A stretch of DNA of 64,000 nt from Nitrosomonadales bacterium (GTDB taxonomy: Bacteria; Pseudomonadota; Gammaproteobacteria; Burkholderiales; Gallionellaceae). The DNA lies in NCBI GenBank assembly GCA_023259065.1, contig JAHFQY010000001.1:18616-82615 (forward strand), written 5' to 3'. This document shows positions 53,015-62,616 of the stretch, in pieces (the first letter of the stretch is position 1; every line of letters begins with the position of its first letter). A program made the translations under genes and the position numbers. The notes under the pieces are model-generated. The model did no database searches and was not told the origin of the DNA. It was given only the letters and a program-made list of their open reading frames with translations.

Positions 53015-53154
53015 GGGCATCTCTAAAAGTTCAGATTTCATCCCAACTGCTGTGTTGCGGGAAAAATTTCTTGCTTACATATTGTTCATATCTGCGCGGC
53101 GAGATTTTTTCCACGCCTTGCATTTGGGCGAACTCTTAACTTTTAGAGGCGCCC
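53015..53154. mobile_element. 140-bp MITE-like element
   Basis: Terminal inverted repeats of 17 bp (GGGCATCTCTAAAAGTT at 53015-53031; reverse complement of 53138-53154 with two mismatches) enclose about 106 bp of noncoding DNA. There is no transposase. It abuts the PP2C stop and ends 62 bp before rph. Terminal sequences with CTCTAAAA resemble ends of IS5-like elements, but I cannot name a parent. No clear target duplication is seen. Confidence 0.78.
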
Positions 53155-53215
53155 ATATGTGATTACCTCTCCGCGCTATAATGCGCAGCGTTTTCAACTT
53201 CCCGAGATTCCTGCC

Positions 53216-53932
53216 ATGCGTCCCAGCCAGCGTCAGCCCAACCAGTTACGTTCCATCCGCATTACCCGCAACTACACCAAGCATGCCGAAGGCTCGGTGC
53301 TGATCGAGTGCGGCGACACGAAAGTGATTTGCACCGCCAGCGTGGAAGAGCGTGTGCCGGGCCACAAGAAGGGCAGCGGCGAAGGCTGGGTGACCGCCGA
53401 ATACGGCATGCTGCCACGCTCCACCGGCAGCCGCATGGACCGCGAGGCTGCGCGCGGCAAGCAGTCCGGGCGCACCCAGGAAATCCAGCGCCTGATCGGG
53501 CGCAGCCTGCGCGCCGTGGTTGACCTCAAAAAACTCGGTGAGCGCACCATACAGATAGACTGCGACGTAATCCAGGCCGATGGCGGCACGCGCACCGCCA
53601 GCATCACCGGCGCCTATGTGGCGCTGCAGGATGCGGTAAGCGGCCTGCTGCAAAAAGGCCTGATCGCAGAAACTCCGCTGCGCGATGCCGTGGCGGCAAT
53701 TTCAGTGGGCATCTATCAGGGCACGCCGGTGCTCGATCTCGACTACGTTGAGGATTCCGATTGCGATACCGACATGAACGTGGTGATGCTGGGCAGCGGG
53801 AATTTTGTCGAGGTGCAGGGCACGGCGGAAGGCCATGCTTTTTCTCGCGCCGAGATGGATGAGCTGCTGGAGCTGGCCAAGCACGGCATTACACAGCTGA
53901 TAGAAATGCAGCGCGCGGCGTTGGCGATTTAG
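53216..53932 (+). CDS. rph: Ribonuclease PH
   Basis: A 238-residue phosphorolytic 3'-5' exoribonuclease that trims tRNA 3' ends. [29 protein letters not shown] and [12 protein letters not shown] are characteristic, as is the phosphate-binding [19 protein letters not shown] 53216 is used. It is upstream of rdgB and hemW, a common order. A perfect palindromic repeat element separates it from rdgB. Confidence 0.96.
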   Translation: MRPSQRQPNQLRSIRITRNYTKHAEGSVLIECGDTKVICTASVEERVPGHKKGSGEGWVTAEYGMLPRSTGSRMDREAARGKQSGRTQEIQRLIGRSLRAVVDLKKLGERTIQIDCDVIQADGGTRTASITGAYVALQDAVSGLLQKGLIAETPLRDAVAAISVGIYQGTPVLDLDYVEDSDCDTDMNVVMLGSGNFVEVQGTAEGHAFSRAEMDELLELAKHGITQLIEMQRAALAI

Positions 53933-53940
53933 GGAAAGCG

Positions 53941-54051
53941 CTCATCCGCAGATTACACAGATACACGCAGATTCCCCCGGTGAACTTTGCAATGATGCGC
54001 TGAAATATGCCTTATGATTAATCTGTTCCATCTGTGTAATCTGCGGATGAG
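53941..54051. repeat. Dispersed palindromic element, copy 5
   Basis: About 111 bp with perfect 22-bp inverted ends (53941-53962 and 54030-54051) of the CACAGAT type. It lies between rph and rdgB, which are co-directional, so a stable intra-operon stem-loop is expected. Confidence 0.88.
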
Positions 54052-54065
54052 AAGGTTTTGAAGAT

Positions 54066-54656
54066 ATGAAAAAACTCGTTATCGCCTCCAACAACTCCGG
54101 CAAGCTGCGCGAATTCCAGGCCATGCTGGCGCCTCTGGGTATCGAGGTGCTGACGCAGGCGCAGCTCGGTATTTCCGAGGCCGAGGAGCCGCATTGCACC
54201 TTTGTGGAAAATGCCCTGGCCAAGGCGCGCCATGTCAGCAAGGCAAGCGGGCTGCCCGCGCTGGCGGATGATTCCGGCATTTGCGTTGCCGCGCTGGGCG
54301 GCGCTCCCGGCGTGTATTCCGCGCGCTATGCGGGTGACAATCCCAAGTCCGATGCGCGCAACAACGAAAAATTGCTGCAAGTCATGCAGGGCGTGGCTGA
54401 CCGGCGTGCGCACTATTATTGCGTGCTGGTGCTGGTGCACCACGCCGATGACCCGCAGCCGCTGATTGCGGAAGGGGAGTGGCATGGCGAGATCGCGCAC
54501 GAGGAGCGCGGCGCTGGCGGCTTTGGCTATGACCCCATGTTCTGGCTGCCCGAGCAGGGCAGGATGAGTTCGGAGCTGACGCATGATGAAAAAACATTGC
54601 TCAGCCATCGCGGCAAGGCGATGAGAATTTTGCTGCAGAAGCTGAAGCTCGAATGA
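54066..54656 (+). CDS. rdgB: RdgB/HAM1 non-canonical purine NTP pyrophosphatase
   Basis: A 196-residue house-cleaning enzyme that hydrolyses ITP, dITP and XTP. SNNSGKLREF near the start, ENALAKARH, ADDSGI and the C-terminal SHRGKAM are the family motifs. It is coupled to hemW by a 4-bp overlap. Confidence 0.95.
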   Translation: MKKLVIASNNSGKLREFQAMLAPLGIEVLTQAQLGISEAEEPHCTFVENALAKARHVSKASGLPALADDSGICVAALGGAPGVYSARYAGDNPKSDARNNEKLLQVMQGVADRRAHYYCVLVLVHHADDPQPLIAEGEWHGEIAHEERGAGGFGYDPMFWLPEQGRMSSELTHDEKTLLSHRGKAMRILLQKLKLE

Positions 54657-55846
54657 GCGTGCAAGCGCTGCATCCCGTCGGCCTCGCTGCGCAGGCTGTC
54701 AACTTCCAGGCCTTGCCTCCGCTGTCCCTGTACATCCACATTCCCTGGTGCGTGCGCAAATGTCCGTATTGCGATTTCAATTCGCACGAGGCGCGCAATG
54801 GCTTGCCTGAAGATGACTATGTTGCCGCACTGACCCGCGACCTTGAACTGGCGCTGCCCCTGGTGTGGGGGCGCAGGGTATACAGCGTGTTTATCGGCGG
54901 CGGCACGCCCAGCCTGTTTTCTGCGCAGGCGATGGAACGCATCCTCGGCACGGTGCGCATGCTGCTGCCGCTGGACGTGAATGCGGAAATCACCTTGGAG
55001 GCCAACCCCGGCACAGTGGAAGCGGAAAAATTCGCCGGCTTCCGCGAGGCAGGCGTGACGCGTTTGTCGCTGGGCATCCAGAGCTTCAACGAGACGCATC
55101 TCAAGGCATTGGGGCGTATTCATGATGCGTCTGAGGCGCGCCGTGCGGTGGAGATTGCGCAGCAGCACTTCGACAACATCAACCTCGATCTGATGTATGC
55201 CCTGCCGCAGCAGACGCTGGCGGAGGCGGAGCAGGATGTGAGCACCGCCTTGAGTTATGCGCCGCAGCATCTGTCCTGTTACCACCTGACGCTGGAACCC
55301 AATACCCTGTTCTACCGCCACCCGCCTGCCTTGCCGGACGACGATGCGAGCAGTGAAATGCAGCAGCGCATCGAACAGCCGCTGGCTGCACACGGCTACC
55401 TTCATTACGAAACCTCCGCCTTTGCGCAGCCCGGCAAGCAGTCGCGCCACAATCTCAACTACTGGCAATTCGGCGATTACCTCGGCATCGGCGCAGGTGC
55501 GCACAGCAAGCTGAGTTTCCACGACAAGGTGATAAGGCAGGCGCGCTACAAGCAGCCGCAAGCCTATATGGAGCAAGTGCGGCAGGGTGCGCCGGTACAA
55601 AGCGAGCAGACGCTGACGCGCGATGACCTGTGCTTTGAATTTATGATGAATGCCTTGCGCCTGAATCAGGGCTTTGACGCCAATCTGTTCAGCGAGCGCA
55701 CCAGCCTGCCCTTGTTGCTAATACGCAAGGAGCTGGAGCAGGCCGAGCAGCGCGGCTTGCTGTCGCGTGACCAGCAGCGCATTGCGCCGACCGAGCAGGG
55801 GCGGGTATTTTTGAATGATTTGCTGCAGATGTTTTTGCGTGACTAG
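54653..55846 (+). CDS. hemW: Radical SAM heme chaperone HemW
   Basis: A 397-residue radical-SAM protein. The 4Fe-4S cysteines are C33, C37 and C40 in [14 protein letters not shown], with GGGTPSL soon after. HemW binds haem and delivers it to membrane cytochromes; older annotations call such proteins HemN-like, but the HNxxYW block (RHNLNYW) suits HemW. Haem delivery is relevant to the b-type cytochromes encoded at both ends of the window. Its stop overlaps the convergent trmB stop by 4 bp. Confidence 0.92.
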   Translation: MSVQALHPVGLAAQAVNFQALPPLSLYIHIPWCVRKCPYCDFNSHEARNGLPEDDYVAALTRDLELALPLVWGRRVYSVFIGGGTPSLFSAQAMERILGTVRMLLPLDVNAEITLEANPGTVEAEKFAGFREAGVTRLSLGIQSFNETHLKALGRIHDASEARRAVEIAQQHFDNINLDLMYALPQQTLAEAEQDVSTALSYAPQHLSCYHLTLEPNTLFYRHPPALPDDDASSEMQQRIEQPLAAHGYLHYETSAFAQPGKQSRHNLNYWQFGDYLGIGAGAHSKLSFHDKVIRQARYKQPQAYMEQVRQGAPVQSEQTLTRDDLCFEFMMNALRLNQGFDANLFSERTSLPLLLIRKELEQAEQRGLLSRDQQRIAPTEQGRVFLNDLLQMFLRD

Positions 55847-56517
55847 ATCTTTTGGAATACCAGATCCCATACCCCGTGGCCTAGCTTTAATCCGCGATTT
55901 TCAAACTTGGTGAGCGGGCGGTAAGCGGGTTTCTCGGCGTAATCCGTGGCGGAGTTCTTGAGAGCGGGTTCTGCACTGAGCACCGCCAGCACCTGCTCGG
56001 CGTAGTCCTGCCAATCGGTGGCGACGTGAATATACCCGCCCGTTTTGATTTTCTTCACCAGTTGCGCCACAAAAGGCGCTTGTATCAAGCGCCGCTTGTT
56101 ATGGCGCGCCTTGTGCCACGGGTCGGGAAAAAAGATGTGCACGCCATCGAGTGATTCATCCTGCAGCATGTCACGGATGACTTCGACGGCGTCGTGCTGG
56201 ATGATGCGAATGTTGCCCAGGCCCTGTTCGTCGATTTGCTTGAGCAGGCTGCCGACGCCGGGCGGGTGTACTTCCAGCGCCAGGTAATCATTCTGCGGAT
56301 GATGTCTGGCGATGTGCGCGGTGGGTTCGCCCATGCCAAAACCGATCTCCAGTATCTTGGGGGCGGCGCGCCCGAAGCTGGTATCCAGATCCAGCAACTG
56401 TGCTGCATATGAGATGCCGAAGCGTGGCATCAGCGTGTCCAGGCTGCGTTGCTGGGCGGCGGATACGCGCCCCTGGCGCAGCACGAAGCTGCGTATGTGT
56501 CGATCTCGAAGTTCCAT
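55843..56517 (-). CDS. trmB: tRNA (guanine-N7-)-methyltransferase
   Basis: A 224-residue SAM-dependent methyltransferase modifying G46. [14 protein letters not shown] is the SAM-binding loop, followed by [17 protein letters not shown], the diagnostic TrmB motif. Its start ATG abuts the thiG stop (1-bp overlap), so it is likely co-transcribed with thiS and thiG. Confidence 0.95.
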   Translation of the reverse strand: MELRDRHIRSFVLRQGRVSAAQQRSLDTLMPRFGISYAAQLLDLDTSFGRAAPKILEIGFGMGEPTAHIARHHPQNDYLALEVHPPGVGSLLKQIDEQGLGNIRIIQHDAVEVIRDMLQDESLDGVHIFFPDPWHKARHNKRRLIQAPFVAQLVKKIKTGGYIHVATDWQDYAEQVLAVLSAEPALKNSATDYAEKPAYRPLTKFENRGLKLGHGVWDLVFQKI

Positions 56518-57317
56518 CAGGACTTGTTTGCCGTGCTGATCATGCCGCTGGTGGGCGAGCTGGGGGAGGCGCTGTAGAGTTTCCTGGGCATGCGGCCGGC
56601 AAGGAAGGCTGCGCGCCCAGCTTCAACGCCCAGCTTCATGGCAGATGCCATCAATACAGGGTCTTGCGCGGCGGCAATCGCGGTGTTCATCAGCACGCCG
56701 GCGCAACCCAGCTCCATTGCGACTGCGGCATCGGAAGCGGTGCCCACGCCGGCATCGACGATGACTGGCACCTGCACGCGATCCATGATGAGCTGCAGAT
56801 TCCACGGGTTGAGTATGCCCATGCCCGAGCCTATCAGCGAGGCCAGCGGCATGATGGCGACGCAGCCGATGTCTTCCAGTTGTTTGGCGATGATGGGGTC
56901 GTCCGAGGTGTACACCATCACCTGGAAGCCGTCCTTCACCAGTGTCTTGGCGGCAGCGATGGTTTCCACCACGTTGGGGTAGAGCGATTGCGGATCGCCC
57001 AGTACTTCCAGCTTCACCAGGCTGTGCCCATCCAGCAGTTCGCGCGCCAGGCGCAGGGTGCGCACCGCATCATCGGCGCTGTAGCAGCCCGCCGTGTTGG
57101 GCAGCAGGGTGTATTTGGACAGCGGCAGGATGTCGAGCAGGTTGGGTTCGTTCGGGTTCTGGCCAATGTTGCTGCGGCGTATGGCGATGGTGATGATTTC
57201 CGCGCCGCTGGCCTCGATGGCAGCCTGGGTCTGGGCGAAATCCTTGTATTTGCCGGTGCCCACCAGCAGGCGCGAGTTATAGGGTTTGCCTGCAATAATT
57301 AATTTATCTTGCTTCAT
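56517..57317 (-). CDS. thiG: Thiazole synthase
   Basis: A 266-residue TIM-barrel enzyme that forms the thiazole phosphate of thiamine from 1-deoxyxylulose-5-phosphate, dehydroglycine and ThiS thiocarboxylate. Motifs [19 protein letters not shown] with the active-site lysine region and [29 protein letters not shown] are typical. It follows thiS by 23 bp. No thiO/thiH or thiE gene is present here. Confidence 0.95.
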   Translation of the reverse strand: MKQDKLIIAGKPYNSRLLVGTGKYKDFAQTQAAIEASGAEIITIAIRRSNIGQNPNEPNLLDILPLSKYTLLPNTAGCYSADDAVRTLRLARELLDGHSLVKLEVLGDPQSLYPNVVETIAAAKTLVKDGFQVMVYTSDDPIIAKQLEDIGCVAIMPLASLIGSGMGILNPWNLQLIMDRVQVPVIVDAGVGTASDAAVAMELGCAGVLMNTAIAAAQDPVLMASAMKLGVEAGRAAFLAGRMPRKLYSASPSSPTSGMISTANKS

Positions 57318-57340
57318 CGGTATTTTGACTCTTTCATGAG

Positions 57341-57550
57341 TTAGCCGCCGCCGACAGCAACGACGACTTCAAGTTTGTCGCCGTCAGCCAGCATTTGTTG
57401 ATTGAATTGTCCGCGCGGAACGATTTCTCCGTTGCGCTCAAGCGCGATGCGTTTGCCACCCAGTTGCATTTTCTCCAACAGTTCGGTGATGCTGAGAGGC
57501 TGGTCAAATGTAGAGGGCGAGCCGTTGATGGAGACTGAAATCACTTTCAA
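57341..57550 (-). CDS. thiS: Sulfur carrier protein ThiS
   Basis: A 69-residue ubiquitin-like protein ending in Gly-Gly (VAVGGG), the site of thiocarboxylation. It starts 37 bp from the divergent tRNA-Gly gene. That gap is too short for a TPP riboswitch, so its promoter must overlap the tRNA region. Confidence 0.93.
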   Translation of the reverse strand: MKVISVSINGSPSTFDQPLSITELLEKMQLGGKRIALERNGEIVPRGQFNQQMLADGDKLEVVVAVGGG

Positions 57551-57587
57551 AGTTATGAGTGGTTAAGGTAACATTGCATTCTACATG

Positions 57588-57661
57588 CGGGTGTAGCTCA
57601 ATGGTAGAGCAGAAGCTTCCCAAGCTTACGACGAGGGTTCGATTCCCTTCACCCGCTCCAT
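57588..57661 (+). tRNA. tRNA-Gly (CCC)
   Basis: A 74-nt cloverleaf with acceptor GCGGGTG/CACCCGC and encoded CCA. The loop TTCCCAA gives anticodon CCC. The outermost anticodon-stem pair reads G opposite A, a mismatch where the E. coli counterpart has a pair. Confidence 0.95.
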
Positions 57662-57846
57662 GATTTTTATGCTTTATCTCATGCGATTTGCTGCTTGTTC
57701 ATCAAGTATGGATTGTTAACCGGGAGCCTTTGAGGCTTGCTGAGTATCCCTTGGGTTGATGGGGTTGTGGAGCGTCGGCAGCAGCTCCTTGCTTCGCTCC
57801 GTGATAATATATCCAAGTTATCTGTGTAACCCGCCTGTCAGACTAA

Positions 57847-58581
57847 ATGCCGCGCTATAAGACCAAAGCTGTTCCGCAATTCCCGCATGCTTCCGTAGAT
57901 TGTGATAGCTGCGGAATATTTGCGCTGTGTCATGCGGTTGGTGGTGACACTGATCTCAGTGTGCTGGATACGCTGGTGAGAAGCCGTAGAACGATTAAGC
58001 GTGGAGAGGTCTTGTATCAGGCTGGGGAGCCGTTTCGGGCGATTTACGCGATCCGGGGAGGCTCCATCAAAACCTTCATCCTGGCCGATGATGGCAGGGT
58101 TCAGGTGACAGGTTTCCATTTTGTCGGTGAGGTTCTGGGGCTTGATGCCATCACCATGGGGCGATACAACTGTACTGCAACAGCCATGGAAACAACCAGT
58201 GTTTGTGAGGCGCCTTTTGACCGGTTAAATGAGCTGGGTGAAGAGTTTCCTGATCTGCAGCACAGCATGCTGGAAGTGATGAGCCATGAAATTCTCCATT
58301 GCCATGAGCTGATGATGTTGCTGGGGAAAAAAAATGCCGAAGAGCGCCTGTCCACTTTTCTGCTGAATATGTCCCGCCGCCTTGAAAAACGGAATTTTTC
58401 GCATACCCAGTTCAGCATGAGCATGTCGCGCAGCGATATCGGCAACTATCTGGGCATGGCAGAGGAAACGGTATGCCGTGTTTTTACCCGTCTTCAGGAT
58501 GAGGGGGTGATAACACTTGAACGCAGGCAGATCACCTTGCATAGCCTTGACCAGCTTAGGGCGATAGCTACTCAAAAATAG
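57847..58581 (+). CDS. fnr: FNR-type oxygen-sensing transcriptional regulator
   Basis: A 244-residue Crp/Fnr protein. Four cysteines for an oxygen-labile 4Fe-4S cluster are present: C19, C22 and C28 in CDSCGIFALC, with E. coli spacing, and C109 in RYNCTA. The helix-turn-helix reads SRSDIGNYLGMAEETVCRVF; the DNA-contact motif E-x2-S-R of FNR is here E-T-V-C-R, a serine-to-cysteine change. It lies directly upstream of the cco operon, whose promoter has an FNR-like site. It probably controls microaerobic respiration. Confidence 0.9.
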   Translation: MPRYKTKAVPQFPHASVDCDSCGIFALCHAVGGDTDLSVLDTLVRSRRTIKRGEVLYQAGEPFRAIYAIRGGSIKTFILADDGRVQVTGFHFVGEVLGLDAITMGRYNCTATAMETTSVCEAPFDRLNELGEEFPDLQHSMLEVMSHEILHCHELMMLLGKKNAEERLSTFLLNMSRRLEKRNFSHTQFSMSMSRSDIGNYLGMAEETVCRVFTRLQDEGVITLERRQITLHSLDQLRAIATQK

Positions 58582-58909
58582 TCTGTGAGCACTTTTTTGC
58601 CGGCCTGCCTGTGCGGGTCGGCGGCGAGTCTTGCGGGTGGCTTCGAGTGATGAGCTAAGTCAGGGTTGGGAGATACACTATTAAGGCGATAGTGCAATTT
58701 GGTTGACGGGCGTCAGGGTTTTTTTGACTAAAAACTATTATGCTGGCGAGGTTATTATGCGCAAGAGGCTAATTTGCGCAGATTTTTTGTAACATATTGA
58801 ACAGTATTGTTTTTGTAGTAAAAGAGAGCGGCCGCCATGTTTATATATGCTGCACTGTAAATGTGAGGTTGCGTTTGTTTTTTGTAACTTGCTCTAGGAG
58901 GAGACTACT
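58582..58909. other. 328-bp intergenic region upstream of ccoN
   Basis: It holds an FNR-type palindrome, a TATTAT -10 hexamer and a strong ribosome site. The 160-nt leader between the predicted start point and ccoN has no apparent gene. Nothing else is recognised. Confidence 0.75.
58703..58741 (+). promoter_or_regulatory. FNR-box promoter of the cco operon
   Basis: TTGACGGGCGTCAG at 58703-58716 is a near-perfect dyad of the FNR/ANR type (TTGAY-N4-RTCAA; one arm position differs). TATTAT at 58736-58741 is a five-of-six -10. The dyad centre lies about 39-41 bp before the predicted start, the class II activator position. Confidence 0.7.
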
Positions 58910-60340
58910 GTGGAAGCGACTCAAGCGACACCAGTAAAATATGATATGGACGTAGTCCGATGGTTTACCATCATGGCCGTCGTTTATCTGGTTGTGGGGA
59001 CCCTGGTCGGTGTGTATATCGCATCCGAATTGGCGTGGCCATTTTTGAACTTTGACATTCCTGAAATTACCTTTGGTCGTTTGCGTCCGCTGCATACCAA
59101 TGCGGTGATTTTTGCGTTCGGCGGCTGTACCTTGATGGCGACCGGTTATTACATGGTGCAACGCACCGGTGCCACCAAGCTGTGGAGCAACGGTCTGGCA
59201 TGGTTCACCTTCTGGGGCTGGAACCTGATTATCGTTCTGGCCGTGATCACTCTGCCGCTGGGTATTACCCAGTCCAAGGAGTACGCCGAGCTGGAGTGGC
59301 CGATTGACATCATGATCACGATTGTGTGGGTGGCGTTCGGCCTGAACCACATTATGACCACCGCAATCCGCAAGACATCGCATATCTACGTTTCCAACTG
59401 GTTCACCATGGGCATGATCATCATGATCTCCTATCTGCACCTGGTGAACAGCATGGCGATTCCCGTTAGCCTGACCCAGTCCTTCTCCATTTTCTCCGGC
59501 GTACAAGACGCCATGATTCAATGGTGGTGGGGTCACAATGCGGTGGGTTTCTACCTGACAGCCGGCTTCCTTGGCATCATGTACTACTTCGTTCCCAAGC
59601 AGGCTGGTCGTCCGGTGTTCTCATACCGTCTGTCCGTGCTGCACTTCTGGACGCTGAGCTTCGGCTACGTCTGGCTGGGTGCGCACCACCTGCAATACAC
59701 CGCTCTGCCTGACTGGACCGGCTCCCTCGGCGCTGCCATCTCCCTGGCCATGATCATCCCGTCATGGGGTGGTGCGATGAACGGCATGATGACCTTGTCC
59801 GGCGCATGGGACAAGCTGCGTACCGACTACGTGCTGCGCTTCCTGGTTGTGTCGCTGGCGTTTTACGCGATGTCCACCTTCGAAGGCCCGGTAATGTCGA
59901 TCAAGACAGTCAATGCGCTGTCGCACTACACAGACTGGACCGTTGGTCACGTGCACTCCGGCGCCCTGGGTTGGGTTGCCATGGTTTCCATGGGCGCGAT
60001 CTACCATATGGTGATGAAGCTGTGGAATACAAAAATGTACTCCGACAACCTGGTGAACGTGCATTTCTGGCTGGCTACAATCGGTGCAGTGGTTTACGTT
60101 GTGGCCATGTGGGTGTCAGGAATCATGCAGGGCTTGATGTGGCGTGATTATGACGAATACGGCACCTTGACCTACACCTTCGTTGAATCCGTGTCTGCCA
60201 TGCATCCGTACTACGCGATGCGCGCTATCGGCGGCATGATTTACAACCTGGGCGCCTGGATCATGCTGTTCAACGTGGTGATGACTGTGCGTCAGGCAAC
60301 TGCTGCGCGTAGTGTTAACACTGCTACAGCTAACGCATAA
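58910..60340 (+). CDS. ccoN: cbb3-type cytochrome c oxidase subunit I
   Basis: A 476-residue catalytic subunit with about twelve membrane helices. Haem and copper ligands are visible: His in [12 protein letters not shown] for low-spin haem, [12 protein letters not shown] and GAHHLQYTA for CuB with the cross-link tyrosine, and [17 protein letters not shown] for the haem b3 side. It starts at GTG after TAGGAGGAGACTACT. First gene of ccoNOQP. A high-affinity terminal oxidase for low oxygen. Confidence 0.97.
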   Translation: MEATQATPVKYDMDVVRWFTIMAVVYLVVGTLVGVYIASELAWPFLNFDIPEITFGRLRPLHTNAVIFAFGGCTLMATGYYMVQRTGATKLWSNGLAWFTFWGWNLIIVLAVITLPLGITQSKEYAELEWPIDIMITIVWVAFGLNHIMTTAIRKTSHIYVSNWFTMGMIIMISYLHLVNSMAIPVSLTQSFSIFSGVQDAMIQWWWGHNAVGFYLTAGFLGIMYYFVPKQAGRPVFSYRLSVLHFWTLSFGYVWLGAHHLQYTALPDWTGSLGAAISLAMIIPSWGGAMNGMMTLSGAWDKLRTDYVLRFLVVSLAFYAMSTFEGPVMSIKTVNALSHYTDWTVGHVHSGALGWVAMVSMGAIYHMVMKLWNTKMYSDNLVNVHFWLATIGAVVYVVAMWVSGIMQGLMWRDYDEYGTLTYTFVESVSAMHPYYAMRAIGGMIYNLGAWIMLFNVVMTVRQATAARSVNTATANA

Positions 60341-60354
60341 GGAGCGAAATAATC

Positions 60355-61116
60355 ATGGCTGATAAAATTTATTCAACCAAGTTTCAGGACAAGCTGGAAC
60401 GCAGCACTATCCTGATGTTCATCGTGTCCGCCATTGCAGTTGCTGTTGGCGGTATCGTGGAAATCGTGCCTTTGTTCTACCTGCCAAATACCGGCATGGG
60501 CAATGGAACGGCGCACAAAGACCAGAATGGCAACGTGATTGCCAGCGTGGTGTGGCAGCCCAAAGCCGGCCAGTCGCTGGATGACTGGCAGCCAGGCGAT
60601 GGCGTGCGTCCATACAAGGCTCTGGAACTGGCTGGCCGCAGCGTATACCTGCGTGAGGGTTGCTACCTGTGCCACTCGCAGATGATCCGTCCGTTCCGCG
60701 ACGAGAAAGACCGTTATGGCCACTACTCCATCGCTGAAGAGTCCATGTACGACCATCCGTTCCAGTGGGGTTCCAAGCGTACAGGTCCTGACCTGGCTCG
60801 CGTAGGCGCCAAGTATTCCGATGAATGGCACCGCCGCCATCTGAAGTATCCACGTGACGTTGTGCCTGAGTCTGTCATGCCTAACTTCTTCTTCCTCGAC
60901 AAGAAGCCGGTTGATGTGGATAACACCGTAAAGACCATGCAGGTCATGACCAAGATGCCTTTCAATCCTGTGCCCAAGGACATTTACACCGCGGATTACA
61001 TCGCCGGTGCCAAGGCCCAGCTGGAAGGCAAGACAGAAATGGATGCAGTTATTGCTTACCTGCAGTCCTTGGGTAATCACGTCAAGTTCCAGGAAGGTGT
61101 GAACTACCGTGACTAA
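60355..61116 (+). CDS. ccoO: cbb3-type cytochrome c oxidase subunit II (monohaem)
   Basis: A 253-residue subunit with one N-terminal membrane anchor (about 18-42) and one haem c site, C-Y-L-C-H in REGCYLCHSQMIRPF, with a distal Met ligand toward the C-terminus. It passes electrons from CcoP to CcoN. It follows ccoN by 14 bp. Confidence 0.96.
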   Translation: MADKIYSTKFQDKLERSTILMFIVSAIAVAVGGIVEIVPLFYLPNTGMGNGTAHKDQNGNVIASVVWQPKAGQSLDDWQPGDGVRPYKALELAGRSVYLREGCYLCHSQMIRPFRDEKDRYGHYSIAEESMYDHPFQWGSKRTGPDLARVGAKYSDEWHRRHLKYPRDVVPESVMPNFFFLDKKPVDVDNTVKTMQVMTKMPFNPVPKDIYTADYIAGAKAQLEGKTEMDAVIAYLQSLGNHVKFQEGVNYRD

Positions 61117-61321
61117 GCTGATGGAGTACCTGCACACAGACTGGATGCAGATGACCTTGAATGACTGGCTGGGAGTGGCTTATACCGTGCTGGGCCTTCT
61201 GGCGATGATCGTGGTCTATGTAATGGTGCTCCATCCCAAGAACAAGGAGGCGTACAACTCGCAGAGCGATATGGCGCTGCGTGATGACGACGAGCACAAC
61301 AATTTGGGAGATAAACAATGA
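61109..61321 (+). CDS. ccoQ: cbb3-type oxidase subunit CcoQ
   Basis: A 70-residue single-span protein (helix about 21-41, followed by HPKNKEAYN). It overlaps ccoO by 8 bp from a GTG start and overlaps ccoP by 4 bp. CcoQ stabilises the oxidase. ATG 61121 is an alternative start. Confidence 0.85.
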   Translation: MTKLMEYLHTDWMQMTLNDWLGVAYTVLGLLAMIVVYVMVLHPKNKEAYNSQSDMALRDDDEHNNLGDKQ

Positions 61322-62268
61322 GTGACAATCATAAATCCGCTGGTGGCGTGCCTACCACCGGACACGTATGGGATGACGATCTGGCCGACCTGGTCAATCA
61401 GCCGCCAAAATGGTGGATGCTGGGCCTGACCGCCAGTGCAATCTGGGTAGTGGTGTACTGGCTGATGTATCCGGCTGTTCCCGTTGCGTTGAACGGCAAC
61501 TACTTCAAGGGCGTGGGCTTGCCAGGTTCCGGTCAGTGGACTGCTATCAAGGAACTGGAGGCTGACCAGAAGGAAGTGGATGCTGTGCGCAGCAAGTACG
61601 AGAACAAGCTGAAGGACATGACTCCTGCGGCGATTCTTGCTGACAGTGAGCTGACCGAGTACGTGACACGTTCCGGCAAGGTGCTGTTCAGTGACAATTG
61701 CGCGGCTTGTCATGGCCAGAACGGCGCTGGCACCATTCAAAAGGGCGGCAAATTCGCCATGCGCGAGCAGGGCTATATGGCGCCAATGCTGAATGACGAT
61801 GACTGGCTCTTTGGCGGCACCATCGACAAGATCCATGAAACCGTTTCCGGCGGCCGCCAGGGCGTGATGACGGCGCACAAGGATACCTTGTCGGGGCAGC
61901 AAATCGACGACGTGGCCAAGTGGGTGCTGGCCAGCAGCGAAGGCAATGGCAATGCGCCTGAGTTTGCAGCCGGCAAGAAGGTATTCGCAAGCAGTGACTG
62001 CGCATCCTGTCATGGTGCTGATGGCAAGGGCATGCAGGCCATGGGCTCTGCCAACCTGACAGACAAGATCTGGCGTTTTGACGGCTCTCTGGAAGGCATC
62101 AAGCAGACCATTACCTACGGTGTAAACGTGGGCCCTGACGCTCGCAACGCGGTAATGCCAAACTTCACCGAAGCCGGCAAGCTGACACCGGCCGAGATCA
62201 AGAAGCTGGCTGTGTATGTCTACAAGCTGGGCGGTGGTAAAGCCGACGCTGCTGTAGCTGCTAAATAA
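61318..62268 (+). CDS. ccoP: cbb3-type cytochrome c oxidase dihaem subunit III
   Basis: A 316-residue dihaem subunit. One anchor helix (about 37-60) precedes two c-type domains with C-A-A-C-H (DNCAACHGQNG, about 125) and C-A-S-C-H (DCASCHGADG, about 227). It accepts electrons from periplasmic cytochromes. The PPKWW block before the anchor is typical. Confidence 0.97.
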   Translation: MSDNHKSAGGVPTTGHVWDDDLADLVNQPPKWWMLGLTASAIWVVVYWLMYPAVPVALNGNYFKGVGLPGSGQWTAIKELEADQKEVDAVRSKYENKLKDMTPAAILADSELTEYVTRSGKVLFSDNCAACHGQNGAGTIQKGGKFAMREQGYMAPMLNDDDWLFGGTIDKIHETVSGGRQGVMTAHKDTLSGQQIDDVAKWVLASSEGNGNAPEFAAGKKVFASSDCASCHGADGKGMQAMGSANLTDKIWRFDGSLEGIKQTITYGVNVGPDARNAVMPNFTEAGKLTPAEIKKLAVYVYKLGGGKADAAVAAK

Positions 62269-62321
62269 ATGCCCCAATAACTGCACGGCGCAAGCCGTGC
62301 GGTATTCTCAAGGAGATTTAA

Positions 62322-62450
62322 ATGCATACACATGACATGGTATTTTGGGGCGTGATGATCGCCTTTGGTGGTTCTGCCCTGGTTCTGGTCTGGTTGGGAT
62401 TCATGTTGTGGCGCAACATGAACGACAAGAGCAAGAACGACGGCAAGTAA
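62322..62450 (+). CDS. 42-residue single-span membrane protein in the cco operon
   Basis: A short gene behind AAGGAGATTTAA, an excellent ribosome site. The protein starts MHTHDMVFWGVMIAF, has one membrane helix (about 7-29) and a charged tail (RNMNDKSKNDGK). It lies between ccoP and the operon's terminator. It could be an accessory cbb3 subunit like the small CcoM of Pseudomonas stutzeri or an assembly peptide; sequence identity to any is not established. A small hairpin, GCACGGC-GCAA-GCCGTGC (62283-62300), precedes it. Confidence 0.75.
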   Translation: MHTHDMVFWGVMIAFGGSALVLVWLGFMLWRNMNDKSKNDGK

Positions 62451-62470
62451 GCCTGGCTGCGCCAGAAACA

Positions 62471-62497
62471 AAGAGGAGCTAACACTCCTCTTTTTTT
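62471..62497 (+). terminator. Terminator of the cco operon
   Basis: An 8-bp stem, AAGAGGAG with CTCCTCTT, has a 6-nt loop and a T-run to 62497. It lies 21 bp after the 42-codon gene and separates ccoNOQP from ccoG. Confidence 0.93.
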
Positions 62498-62616
62498 CAT
62501 TTTGCAATTGATCAGGGCAACTCTGTTTCTGTTTCGCGGCTGATTCGCGGAATAAAAACAAAGTTATCTTGGAATACAGCGCCCTGGTTCACAGGGCATA
62601 ATCTTTTGGAGTCATT

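Noticed and set aside
57551..57587. TPP riboswitch upstream of thiS
   Set aside because: The gap to tRNA-Gly is 37 bp, too short for the aptamer, and no THI-box sequence is seen.
62508..62525. FNR box upstream of ccoG
   Set aside because: AATTGATCAGGGCAACT has one good TTGAT arm but the second arm fits at only one of five positions.
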